A DNA stretch of 64,000 nt from VXNE01 sp965217825 (GTDB taxonomy: Bacteria > Pseudomonadota > Gammaproteobacteria > Pseudomonadales > Azotimanducaceae): positions 1,240,001 to 1,304,000 of the forward strand of contig OZ244571.1 in assembly GCA_965217825.1 (NCBI GenBank), in the 5' to 3' direction. The translations under genes and the position numbers were made by a program. The notes below the pieces were generated by a model. The model made no database searches and was not told the origin of the DNA. It saw only the letters and a list, made by a program, of their open reading frames with translations. Positions 55,565 through 63,606 of this stretch are shown here, in pieces. Each line of letters begins with the position of its first letter. Within the stretch, counting starts at the first letter, position 1.

Positions 55565-55959
55565 ACTTCACCTTTCGCCGGAAGTCTAGCCGATCACGCG
55601 TCTGCGGTACGTTGGCAGAGTTGGCAGAAAGGTTTGCCGCGTTCGACCGGAGGGCTCGACCGGCAAATGCGAACCTCGCACCACCGACCTGCTCGGCGCA
55701 CTCCGAGAACTTCGAGCGTTTGCCACGACATCGGTTCCGGTCCAGCGGCATGCCGCTCGACATCGGCAGCACGTGCCTGTCGACCGCGACGCAGTTGCCT
55801 GCCGAAGAGGGCATTGCGTCACACGCGTGTATGCGGCGCAGACGCTAGCGCCGGCAGTCTCCCCGAGGGTCGTGCCGAGGCGAAGTGGACGAAAGACCGC
55901 AGGCAGCGGGAAATCCCGAGCCGGTAGGCGTCGCAGCGGCAAGTCCTGGAAGGATTCGT
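55565..55959. other. Intergenic upstream of the giant gene, nothing recognised
   Basis: Short overlapping frames on both strands are GC-driven and carry no motifs. The region should hold the promoter of the giant minus-strand gene. Confidence 0.4.
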
Positions 55960-56460
55960 CGACGGGGACGGCGCTGGAGACGCGCACGGCGATGGACGCC
56001 TACGGCAACGTGACCGGAGTGACCTACGGCAACGGCGTCGAGACGACGCGGTCGTTCGACCCGAAGACGGGCCGGACGACGGACATCGACACCGTCGCGA
56101 GCGGCGGGACGAAGATCCAGGACAACGCCTACGTGTGGCGCAGCGACGGCCTGCTCGACAGCCGGGCGAGCCACGTCGGCGGGGCCAACGCGAAGAAGGA
56201 GACGTTCGCGTACGATCCGCTGGGGCGGCTGAAGACTGCGACCACGAAGCTGAGCAACGTGACGCGCCGGACGCTGAGCCATACGTACGACGCGAAAGGC
56301 AATCTTCAGACGAAGACCAGCTCGGTGAACGCGGACATCGACGTGTCCGACTACGATTACGACCTGTCGGCCAAGCCAAACAGGCTGACGGACGCGACCA
56401 TCGGCGGCGCGGGACGAGTTCGCCTACGGCCCGGACGGGGCGCGCTACCACAGGAAGACA
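55960..56460 (+). pseudogene. RHS/YD-repeat protein fragment
   Basis: Reads ALETRTAMDAYGNVTGVTYG, NGVETTRSFDPKTGRTTDID, YVWRSDGLLDSRAS, FAYDPLGRLKTATTK and LSHTYDAKGNLQTKT, all YD-repeat patterns of RHS proteins. At about 56408 the frame is lost (FAYGPDGARYHRKTR continues in another frame), and at about 56458 the sequence is replaced by the IS91 transposase. Both ends of the gene are missing: about 165 codons remain of a protein that normally exceeds 1000 aa. Confidence 0.82.
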
Positions 56461-57793
56461 AGGCGCATCCCTGCCGCATTTCGTCGAGCAGGAGTTCGAC
56501 GACCACCTGAAGTGCGGCTTGCTCGAACACGGGTTTCTGCGCGTCAAGTGCGACGCCTGCCGTCACGAGCACCTGGTGGCCTTTTCGTGCGAGCGACGCG
56601 GATTTTGTCCATCCTGCGGCGCACGTCGGATGGTGGAGTCGGCCGCGCATCTCGTCGATCACGTCCTGCCGGAGCAACCCATCCGGCAGCGGGTGCTGAC
56701 CTTCCCCCACCCGTTACGCTTCCTGTTCGCCGCCCGGCCGCAAGTGCTGAGCCAGGTCCTGGGCGTCGTCCACCGTGCGATCTCGACTTGCCTCATCAAA
56801 AAGACGGGGTTCACCGTCGCCTCCGGCGCCAAGACCGGTGCGGTCACCCTGATCCAGCGGTTCGGTTCGGCGCTGAACCTCAACATTCACTTCCATATGC
56901 TCCTTCTCGACGGGGCGTACGACTTCAAAGGACGCCGCCCGACGTTTCATCGGGGACCGCGGCCGACTCCCGCCGAACTCACGAAGCTGTTGCACACCAT
57001 CGGCCAGCGGGTGGCCCGTTTGCTCGAACGCCTTGGCCCGCCCGTGCGCGACGCAGACAGCGACCACCTCGACTTCGAGCCCGGTGAGGCTTTCGATCAG
57101 CTCGTCGGCGCCTCGATTCACTACCGGATCGCCATCGGGCCCAACGCCGGCAGGAAGGCATTGACCTCGCGCACCGTCCCGGGACAGTCCGAACCCTTCC
57201 CATCCACCTTGCTCGCCGGGCAGCCGGGCTTTTCGCTCCACGCCGCCACCGTCTGTGAAGCCGCCCAACGCGACAAGCTCGAAAAGCTCTGTCGCCACAT
57301 CGCGCGGCCCGCCATCGCCAACGAGCGGCTCTCGACCAACGATCGGGGACAAGTCATCTATCGGTTCAAGCAGCCGTTTCGCGACGGCTCCACCCACGTC
57401 GTCCTCGACCCACTCGACTTCATCGCCCGCCTGGCGGCGTTGGTCCCGCGTCCGCGATTGAACCTCACCCGGTTCCACGGCGTGTTCGCGCCGAATTGCA
57501 AGCATCGTGAGTCCGTCGCGCCAAAACGCAAACCTCGCCACGAAAAGCCGGATAAGCCCCTTGCCCCCATGACCCGGATGCGGCGCCTGAAACGCGTCTT
57601 CGCCATCGACATCGAGACCCGCCCCAAGTGCGGCGGCAAACTGCGCGTCATCGCCCGCATCGAAAATCCCGATGTCATCGCCGCGATCCTCGAGCACGTT
57701 CGCGCTCGCGAGGCAGCCACAACTACCCATGCGAGAGCACCTCCGCTCAACACAGAGCACCCCGCCGCGCGATACCAAGACAGGCTCCCGTAG
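56458..57793 (+). mobile_element. IS91-family transposase, copy 2, 5'-truncated but otherwise open
   Basis: One open frame to the stop at 57793. It keeps the zinc motifs CDACRHEH and CPSCGARRM, LNLNIHFHMLLLDGAY with the HUH-like histidines, the late Y2-region text, and CGGKLRVIARIENPDVIAAI at the C-terminus. The first about 35 residues seen in copy 1 (TPLYRIVETCYPKFLARLEA) are absent because homology begins at AAGGCGCATCCC inside the RHS fragment. It is the best-preserved of three copies here but lacks its own start. No IS ends were identified. Confidence 0.85.
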
Positions 57794-58047
57794 AAAACGA
57801 CCGCCCGACGCCATGCCGCGACCGCTACACAAGTAACCGCCGTTTCGCGCGACCTTTCCTCTCCAGCGTCCACCGCCACATCCTCAACGGGCCCAACGGA
57901 CGCCTCTGAAGACTTCCCCCGAGCGCCCCGTCAATCAACCGTACTTCGCAACTATCCCGTTTCGAGCGGTTATTCGTCCTATCCGCGTCAGTGGCGCGAA
58001 ACCGAAGGGGCTACGCAAGCGATCGAAGCCGCACAAACCCATTTTGT
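57794..58047. other. Intergenic after IS91 copy 2, nothing recognised
   Basis: No gene or repeat was recognised. The sequence may include the IS91 3' terminus, which I could not define. Confidence 0.35.
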
Positions 58048-58092
58048 TTGACGGCCAAGTGTATTAAGTGTATTAATGCTACTAGTACACTT
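58048..58092 (+). promoter_or_regulatory. Promoter and candidate operator of the GntR-ABC operon
   Basis: TTGACG (58048-58053), a 17-bp spacer and TATTAA (58071-58076) form a sigma-70-like promoter. The inverted repeat AAGTGTA (58066-58072) / TACACTT (58086-58092) overlaps the -10 and is a likely site for the GntR product to repress its own operon, as YtrA-type regulators do. Confidence 0.6.
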
Positions 58093-58110
58093 TGACAGGC
58101 CGAGCAGCGG

Positions 58111-58503
58111 ATGTTCGCTCTCAATCCCTCGTCGGGCGTACCGATCTACCGCCAGATCGTCCAGCAGGCCCGGTATGCAATCGCAAGCGGTCGGGTGGAG
58201 CCCGGTGAACGGTTGCCATCCGTACGCGCTATTGCCATACAACTCGGCATCAACCCGATGACGGTGTCGAAGGCCTACTCGATGCTTGAGCAACTGGGCG
58301 TGGTCGTACGCCGACCCGGCATCGGCATGGTGGTATCGGACACCGGTGCGAGTCCGGCCGAAGCCATCGACGACGACGCGCGAACGCTGGTGCAGACAGC
58401 GAAGCAGGTCGGTCTGTCGCGCAGGGAACTCGTCGCGCAAATCAACAAGATCTGGGAGGAAGAATGGATCGATCGACCGATCCGCCTGCGCCGCTCGCGC
58501 TGA
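58111..58503 (+). CDS. GntR family transcriptional regulator (YtrA-type)
   Basis: 130 aa, the short YtrA class: a winged helix-turn-helix (IYRQIVQQARYAIASGRVEP, LPSVRAIAIQLGINPMTVSK, MLEQLGVVVRRPGIGMVV) with only a small helical dimerisation tail. YtrA-type regulators repress ABC transporter operons they head. It overlaps the ABC ATPase start by 40 bp and has its own promoter/operator just upstream, supporting autoregulation. Confidence 0.92.
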   Translation: MFALNPSSGVPIYRQIVQQARYAIASGRVEPGERLPSVRAIAIQLGINPMTVSKAYSMLEQLGVVVRRPGIGMVVSDTGASPAEAIDDDARTLVQTAKQVGLSRRELVAQINKIWEEEWIDRPIRLRRSR

Positions 58504-59317
58504 ATGGCGTTTCCGCCGGCTACGAGCGGAGCAAAACGGATCGCGTCCTCGGCGATGTCGACCTGGAACTGGCGCCGGGGACCATCACGGGGCTGTTGGG
58601 ACGCAACGGCAGCGGCAAGACGACGCTCATGCGGGTCGCTATCGGATTGATGCGGGCGCGCACCGGCACGGCAAAGCTGTTCGGCGTGGACTCCTGGGAC
58701 TCCCCGGCGAGGTTCGCAAGCGGATCGGATACGTGCCGCAACGGTTCTCGGGCTTCGGCTGGATGACGGTGGACGCCTGCCTGGCCATGATCGGCGGCCA
58801 TTACGACTCCTGGGACCAGGCGTTCATCAATGACCTCAAGCGGGAGTGGCGATTGGCGAACCGCAGGATCGACAAGCTCTCGCCCGGCGACCAGCAAAAA
58901 GTGGCCATCTTGCTCGCCGTCGGGCACAAGCCGGACCTGCTGCTCCTCGACGAGCCCGCCGCGAGCCTCGACGCCGCCGCTCGACGGAACTTCATGAAGG
59001 CGCTGGCGGAACTGAACGTCGACCGCCGCCAGACCGTGCTGCTATCGAGCCACATCATTAGCGACATTGAGCGCGTCGCCTCTCACATCGCGGTGCTGCA
59101 TAACGGACGCATCACCTGTCACGAAGCCCTCGACGAGATCAGGGAGCGGGTGGGTTTCGTGACCTTGACAGAACCACCGTCAGCGCAGCAAAAGGTCCTC
59201 GCGTCCCATGGCGACCGCTATTGGGTCTGGGATCCTGATCAGTACGAGTTCACTCCGGACGTACGCGTAGACAAAGTCGTGCTGGAGGATCTGTTCGAGG
59301 GGATCACGTCTCGATGA
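58464..59317 (+). pseudogene. ABC transporter ATP-binding protein, single frameshift
   Basis: The ATG at 58464 follows GGGAGGAAGA. The first frame gives LALNGVSAGYERSKTDRVLG and Walker A GRNGSGKTTLM up to LFGVDSWD. At about 58700 one base appears lost (TGGGACTCCCCGGCGAG, where TGGGACCTCCCCGGCGAG would keep frame). The next frame continues GEVRKRIGYVPQRFSGFGWM, the signature LSPGDQQKV, Walker B LLLLDEPAA and the H-loop SSHIISD to 59317. All motifs are present, so this is a very recent mutation, a slippage site or a sequencing error. It is co-transcribed with gntR and the permease. Confidence 0.85.
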
Positions 59318-60645
59318 CCCCCCCTGTGGACAGTGTCGCGCGTAGAGATCGTGCCATGAATGGCGCCCTCGGGTCGTGGATCGCGACATTGAAACCAACC
59401 GTGGAGGTGCTACGGTCATTCCACCCGGAGGCTTGGCCTGTCTTCGTCATACTGGCGACTTGCCTCATGATGGCAGGCCTGTATCAGTTCTTCGCCGCCA
59501 GCAACGCGATGCTGGTATTCACCGTCGCGAGTCTTGCCTATCTCGTGGGAAGTCGTATCGGCCAGTTAGCGGTTTGGTCAGGTAGCATTCTTGTCCCCCG
59601 GTACACCCGGTCGTTGTTTGCCCTGTGCGTCTCCGGTGTTGTGCTGGCGACGCTGCTGACCGGACTGGTGTGCTGGTCCCTGGGCAACCCGGCGCCGGCC
59701 GTGGCGCCGGCCATGCTGGTTGGCGCCGCCGTGATGCGCCGTGCCATTCGCCGCCCCGTCGCCCCATGGGGCGTGGCCGTCTGGTGGGTAATCCTGGCAT
59801 TCGCCACGTTATGCGGTGCGGCCTTCGACGGAGCACGACAGCCCCTGGTCCAACTGGCTCACGCCTCGTCCGCGCTCTCCCATGTCTGGATACAGCTAAG
59901 TGCTCTGGTGGGTGTGGGTTTGATCGTTCCTGGCACGCGACGTGCCATGGCCCTGCCAACGACTGGCATCGACCGGGCCGTCCAATCGCCGATCGGGTTC
60001 GGAAGCTTGTCCCGAGAGGATCTCCGGAAGGGAGTTTCGGGCGCTGCCTCTGCGCTCGGCATGCTCGTCTTGATGTGGTACTTCTTTCCCAGGACTGCCG
60101 GCGAGTTTTTTTTCATGCTCTTATGGTTCAGTACGCTTGGCGGTGCTGTCTGCAACTGGTGGGAATCCACGGTCCACGTCCAACTGTCACGAGACTGGAT
60201 TTTCGGTGTCGCGCAGGATCGCAAGGAACTCGGGCGTCGAGCAGCGGCTCGCGTCCTTTGGATATCACTCCCATGGCTCGTACTCGGAACCGGTTGGTCG
60301 GCTATTCATGCCTTTGCAAGGGCCCCGGCGGAGGGACTTCTTCTCGATGAAGTTCTGATCGTCCACAGCAGCGCGCTCCTGACCGGCACGTCGCTATGCC
60401 TTGTGACTGGCCGGTTGCCGCCATCCGTTCCTTATCGGCGATGGGCGGGTTGTCTGTTGATGGGTTTGGGCGCGGGCGTGTGCGGGTACTTTACTTTTTT
60501 CGAATACCATTCGTGGGACTATGCGGTGCTCGTGCTCGTGCTGATGGGCACTGCGGTATTGACCGTGTTCCTGGGCGGTCGCGCCCTGGCGCGAGCGGAG
60601 GTTCTGACGGAGATTCCCGTTCCTCGTCGAGGTAGCGTTCGATAG
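59314..60645 (+). CDS. ABC transporter permease-like membrane protein
   Basis: 443 aa with 10-12 predicted TM segments (for example VFVILATCLMMAGLYQFFAA, LFALCVSGVVLATLLTGLV, VLVLVLMGTAVLTVFLGG). It overlaps the ATPase gene by 4 bp (ATGA), so it is the membrane partner of the GntR-controlled ABC system. It has no clear named family; resistance or stress export is the usual role of YtrA-linked transporters, which is inference from context. Confidence 0.75.
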   Translation: MTPPVDSVARRDRAMNGALGSWIATLKPTVEVLRSFHPEAWPVFVILATCLMMAGLYQFFAASNAMLVFTVASLAYLVGSRIGQLAVWSGSILVPRYTRSLFALCVSGVVLATLLTGLVCWSLGNPAPAVAPAMLVGAAVMRRAIRRPVAPWGVAVWWVILAFATLCGAAFDGARQPLVQLAHASSALSHVWIQLSALVGVGLIVPGTRRAMALPTTGIDRAVQSPIGFGSLSREDLRKGVSGAASALGMLVLMWYFFPRTAGEFFFMLLWFSTLGGAVCNWWESTVHVQLSRDWIFGVAQDRKELGRRAAARVLWISLPWLVLGTGWSAIHAFARAPAEGLLLDEVLIVHSSALLTGTSLCLVTGRLPPSVPYRRWAGCLLMGLGAGVCGYFTFFEYHSWDYAVLVLVLMGTAVLTVFLGGRALARAEVLTEIPVPRRGSVR

Positions 60646-60668
60646 GGCTGTTGAGCTTCAGCCTTTTT

Positions 60669-61064
60669 CTACGACCACACGCGTCCCCGCCATCCTCGAG
60701 TTCCGTCGAGCGCATCGAATTCCGTATCTTTGGAAATCAGTGTCCAGCCCATTTCGATTGCGGTTGCGGCGATGAATCGGTCGAATGGATCCCGGTGCGT
60801 CCAGTCGAGGTCCCCAGCCCGCGCAGCGACCGCGCGCGTGAGGGGAGCGGACACGGTCTGCGTCTCGGTCATGAGCGCGTCGATGTGCGGTACGATTTCG
60901 GGCCATTTGCCCAGGCGCGCTTTGCGAACGATTTCGTAGACGCTGATGGGACTGACGTGGACCGCGTCCGCCTCGAGGATTGCTGTCTTAACACCTCTGC
61001 CGAGACGCGTGGAGTCCATGAGGCCCCAAATCCACGCGTGCGTGTCGAGCAAGACAGCACTCAT
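60669..61064 (-). CDS. vapC: VapC-like PIN domain toxin
   Basis: 131 aa from the ATG at 61064 (the frame is open to 61079). PIN ribonuclease with the acidic residues in place: LLDTHAWIWG (Asp near 7), SPISVYEIVRK (Glu near 46), and HRDPFDRFIAATA (Asp about 95-98). The start overlaps the antitoxin stop by 4 bp, the standard arrangement. Intact. Confidence 0.92.
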   Translation of the reverse strand: MSAVLLDTHAWIWGLMDSTRLGRGVKTAILEADAVHVSPISVYEIVRKARLGKWPEIVPHIDALMTETQTVSAPLTRAVAARAGDLDWTHRDPFDRFIAATAIEMGWTLISKDTEFDALDGTRGWRGRVWS

Positions 61065-61291
61065 GCCTTGCCTTCCCAAAGAGCCAACTCGCCCTCGTCC
61101 ATGGGTTCATCGAATTCGGGAACGGTGTCGACCAGGTTCGCCAAGGTGTCGAACTGGAACCCGCCCGGCTTCACAGGCACGAGACGAACCGCTGGCTTGC
61201 CCTTGCGTGCGATCACCACGTCGTCGCCGGCTTCGGCGGCGGCGATGAGTTTCGAGAGCTGGGACTTTGCATTATGCACGTTTACAAGCAT
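61061..61291 (-). CDS. Phd/YefM-type antitoxin
   Basis: 76 aa. The N-terminal MLVNVHNAKSQLSKLIAAAE with GDDVVIARKGKPAVRLVP is the Phd/YefM DNA-binding domain; the acidic tail (VPEFDEPMDEGELALWEGKA) is the toxin-binding end. It is paired with the PIN toxin downstream. A perfect palindrome just upstream is the probable autoregulatory site. Confidence 0.92.
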   Translation of the reverse strand: MLVNVHNAKSQLSKLIAAAEAGDDVVIARKGKPAVRLVPVKPGGFQFDTLANLVDTVPEFDEPMDEGELALWEGKA

Positions 61292-61304
61292 GATTGGCCT
61301 TCAT

Positions 61305-61348
61305 CTAGCTAGACTAGCTAGTATATGCGCGACCTACCGTTGCGGCAA
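61305..61348 (-). promoter_or_regulatory. Promoter and palindromic operator of the Phd-VapC module
   Basis: CTAGCTAG-A-CTAGCTAG (61305-61321) is a perfect 8-bp inverted repeat 14 bp before the antitoxin ATG. On the minus strand TATACT (61325-61320) lies 17 bp after TTGCCG (61348-61343), a sigma-70-like promoter whose -10 touches the palindrome. A second inverted repeat, CTACCGT/ACGGTAG (61334-61340, 61349-61355), flanks the -35. This fits conditional cooperative autorepression by antitoxin-toxin complexes. Confidence 0.65.
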
Positions 61349-61419
61349 ACGGTAGTCACCGCCGAGATGGTCCTCCGGGGCAACCCACCCCCGACTCGGT
61401 TCCGGCGGTCCTTGACGAC

Positions 61420-61716
61420 TCAATCGAATTGCAGTCCGCCGTTCAGATCCACGACTTCGCCGGTGATGAACCCCGCCAGCGGATACGTCAGGAATGTCAC
61501 GACGTGGGCGAATTCCTCGGCCTCGCAGAATCGCCCGACCGGGATCTGCTCCAGCAGCTCCTGCCGTTGAGACTCGGTTAACTGTTCGGTCCACCATCGG
61601 CGTCTTCACGTAGGCGGGAGCGATGCCATTGACCGTCACCCCGTCACCGGCGACCTCCCTAGCCAGAGAGAACGTCAATGCGGCCAGAGCGCCCTTGGAT
61701 GTGCTGTACGCGGTGC
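61420..61716 (-). pseudogene. Short-chain dehydrogenase/reductase, C-terminal remnant
   Basis: The minus strand gives GTAYSTSKGALAALTFSLAR with the catalytic YxxxK, then GVTVNGIAPAYVKTPMVDRT. At about 61590 the frame shifts into TEQLTESQRQELLEQIPVGR, AEEFAHVVTFLTYPLAGFIT and GEVVDLNGGLQFD to a stop at 61420. FabG-like. The N-terminal cofactor domain is missing: at 61716/61717 the sequence switches to a copy of the AAA/DUF4143 gene end on the opposite strand. Confidence 0.85.
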
Positions 61717-61978
61717 CGCCAATCGCCGCCGCGAGGCGCCGATCTACTTTTGGCGCGATGCGACTGGCCGCGAGATTGATGCGCTGATCGACCTGGGCGG
61801 CAGGCTCGTCCCCGTCGAAGTCAAATCCGGGGAGACCGTTCCCGCCGACGCGGTGCAGAACCTGGAGTGGTGGACGGGCCTTCCAGACAACCCGACCACC
61901 GGCGGACTGCTGGTCCACGGTGGCAAGACGCGGTTTCGAATCAAGGGATTCGACGTGCTGCCCTGGTTTCTCGGCTGA
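61717..61978 (+). repeat. Copy C of the AAA/DUF4143 gene 3' end
   Basis: 262 bp matching 37098-37359 (offset 24619) with few substitutions. It encodes the nuclease-like end IYFWRDATGREIDALIDLGG to FDVLPWFLG and its stop. The match ends at the stop codon, so its right limit differs from copies A and B. It has no promoter or ATPase part. Confidence 0.88.
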
Positions 61979-62001
61979 AGTCTAAAGGTCCCGGACGCCT
62001 A

Positions 62002-62466
62002 TCAGTCTGCTCGCAGTTCCTTCAGCTTGGCAACCGCCTCCGCGGGATCGGGCAGCGTGCCCCGGTAGCTTTCCGTGTGCCGCACGACACCCGCGGGATC
62101 GATGATGATGAGCGAGCGATTCACGATTCCCGCCGACTCGTTGAAGATCCCGAGCGAACGGGCGACCGCGCCGTGGGGCCAGAAGTCCGAAAGCAGCGGG
62201 TGCCGCATGCCGCCCATGGCGGTGGACCAGGCGTTCAGGGCCGGGGCAGAGTCTACGCTTAAGCCCACAAGCGCCGCGCCAGCGTCGGTGAATTGATTCA
62301 ACGCACGGTTGAAATTATTGGTCTGGTTGCTTCAGCCGCCGGTGAAAGCCAGGGGAAAGGTATGCAGGACGACCCACTTATCGCCCTTGAACTGGCTGAG
62401 CGATAGCTCCTCGCCCGCGTGGCTTCTCAAGGCGAAATCCGGGGCTTCGGCTCCGACTTCGATCAT
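62002..62466 (-). CDS. Peroxiredoxin (AhpC/TSA family) with in-frame UGA at the peroxidatic position: probable selenoprotein
   Basis: 155 codons in a single frame from the ATG at 62466 (GGGAGGA upstream) to the stop at 62002, interrupted only by TGA at 62334-62332 (codon 45). The N-terminal part is MIEVGAEAPDFALRSHAGEE ... VVLHTFPLAFTGG, then UGA, then SNQTNNFNRALNQFTDAGAA, LVGLSVDSAPALNAWSTAMG and RSLIIIDPAGVVRHTESYRG. In Cys homologues FTGG/FTGV is followed by the peroxidatic cysteine, so the UGA sits exactly there. No frameshift is needed. A bSECIS-like hairpin follows (see next entry). Sec-containing peroxiredoxins are known in bacteria. The alternative is a Cys-to-stop mutation, which is possible in this decaying region. 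No sel genes are in the window. Confidence 0.8.
62291..62316 (-). promoter_or_regulatory. SECIS-like stem-loop after the in-frame UGA
   Basis: On the mRNA, UUCAAC (62313-62308), loop CGUGC, GUUGAA (62302-62297): a perfect 6-bp stem whose 5-nt apical loop begins 24 nt after the UGA. The loop has G at its second position followed by U. Outer pairs AAU/AUU with a 3-nt bulge can extend the stem to 62316-62291. This meets the usual bacterial SECIS description (short apical loop with an early G, 16-37 nt from the UGA). Folding was done by eye. Confidence 0.6.
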
Positions 62467-62556
62467 GGGATCCTCCCGTGTGGTTCGCTGCGAAGCATAC
62501 AGGCAAAGCGTTTCCAGAGGATACGTCCGGGCGCGTCGCGACCAGATCACCCGATA

Positions 62557-63606
62557 TCAGAACGCCGGAAACACTTCCTCGGCGAACCTTCGCGCGTAGT
62601 CATAGCCGCCCTCCGACAGTGGCGGCGGCGTTGGCATCGGGTGCGGCACGATGATTTCTATCGGCAGGCCGTACCCGAGGATGGTCTTGATCTGGTCCGT
62701 GATCGCCTGGAAGGATCCGTGCAGGACGAATGCATCGACGGCGGCGTCCGGCAGGAAGGAAACCACGTCGCCGGCGGCTTCGAGGTCCTGGGCGTGGTGG
62801 AAATCCGGCCAGACGCGCCGCTTCAGGACGGCCACGTCTTCGCCGGTCCAGGGCATGTCGATGTTGTCGAATAGCGCCCGCGAGTACTCGTAGTATCCGG
62901 CGGCGGCGGCGCGGCCGATCCGTCCCGCGCGCTCGGCATCTTCGTCGACGATGGTGTGGAAAACGCAGCCGATGCGGATTTCTTTCGGATCCCGACCTGC
63001 CTCTGCGGCGCCCGCGTGAACAGCCTCGACAGCGCGGCGCAGGTTGGTCTCGTGAACGCCGACCCGGATAAAGACGCCGTCGGCGACGCGGCCAGCCATG
63101 CGCAACGTCCTGGGACCTTGGGTGGCTACCCACACAGGCACGTGCGCGGAGTGGCGGAGCACGGCGGGTCGCGCGGCGTCGACGGCTACCTGCTCGCCGG
63201 CACCGAGCGACCGAATAGTGACGATCGCTTCTTCGAATGCCGCCACCGTGGCGGGTCGCCTGCCCATGAGGCGGACTGCGGTATCACCCACGCCCATGCC
63301 CAATATCGTGCGTCCGGGATCCAGCCGGTCGACCGTCGCGATCGACCCGGCGATGACCGCGGGATGACGCATCACGGGGTTTTCTATCAGCGTGCCCAGC
63401 ATGATGGAATGCGTCTCCCGCAAGGCTTGCGCGAGCAAGACGTACGGATCCAGTACCAGGAGCGGCGAAGAAGCAATGAACCCGTAGTGCCAACCCAACC
63501 CTTCGAGCCGCGCCGCGTCTGCGGCGAAGCGCAGGGGCGATCGGTGATCAAGTCGATTCAGGCCGAACGCCAGGCCATCTCGAATAGTCGTGGGATTGCC
63601 GTTCAT
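62557..63606 (-). CDS. LLM-class flavin-dependent oxidoreductase
   Basis: 349 aa from the ATG at 63606, preceded by GGGAGTGGAAAG. Luciferase-like TIM barrel (FGLNRLDHRSPLRFAADAAR, LVLDPYVLLAQALRETHSIM, NPVMRHPAVIAGSIATVDRL, VPVWVATQGPRTLRMAGRVA) in the F420/FMN-dependent methylene-tetrahydromethanopterin-reductase-like subgroup. The cofactor and substrate are not determinable. It overlaps the upstream MFS gene by 4 bp, so the pair is an operon, with the peroxiredoxin 90 bp downstream. Confidence 0.9.
   Translation of the reverse strand: MNGNPTTIRDGLAFGLNRLDHRSPLRFAADAARLEGLGWHYGFIASSPLLVLDPYVLLAQALRETHSIMLGTLIENPVMRHPAVIAGSIATVDRLDPGRTILGMGVGDTAVRLMGRRPATVAAFEEAIVTIRSLGAGEQVAVDAARPAVLRHSAHVPVWVATQGPRTLRMAGRVADGVFIRVGVHETNLRRAVEAVHAGAAEAGRDPKEIRIGCVFHTIVDEDAERAGRIGRAAAAGYYEYSRALFDNIDMPWTGEDVAVLKRRVWPDFHHAQDLEAAGDVVSFLPDAAVDAFVLHGSFQAITDQIKTILGYGLPIEIIVPHPMPTPPPLSEGGYDYARRFAEEVFPAF

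Noticed and set aside
62002..62550. Reading the peroxiredoxin as two separate genes or as frameshifted
   Set aside because: Both halves are in the same frame and joined by a single UGA, with homology continuing without a gap.
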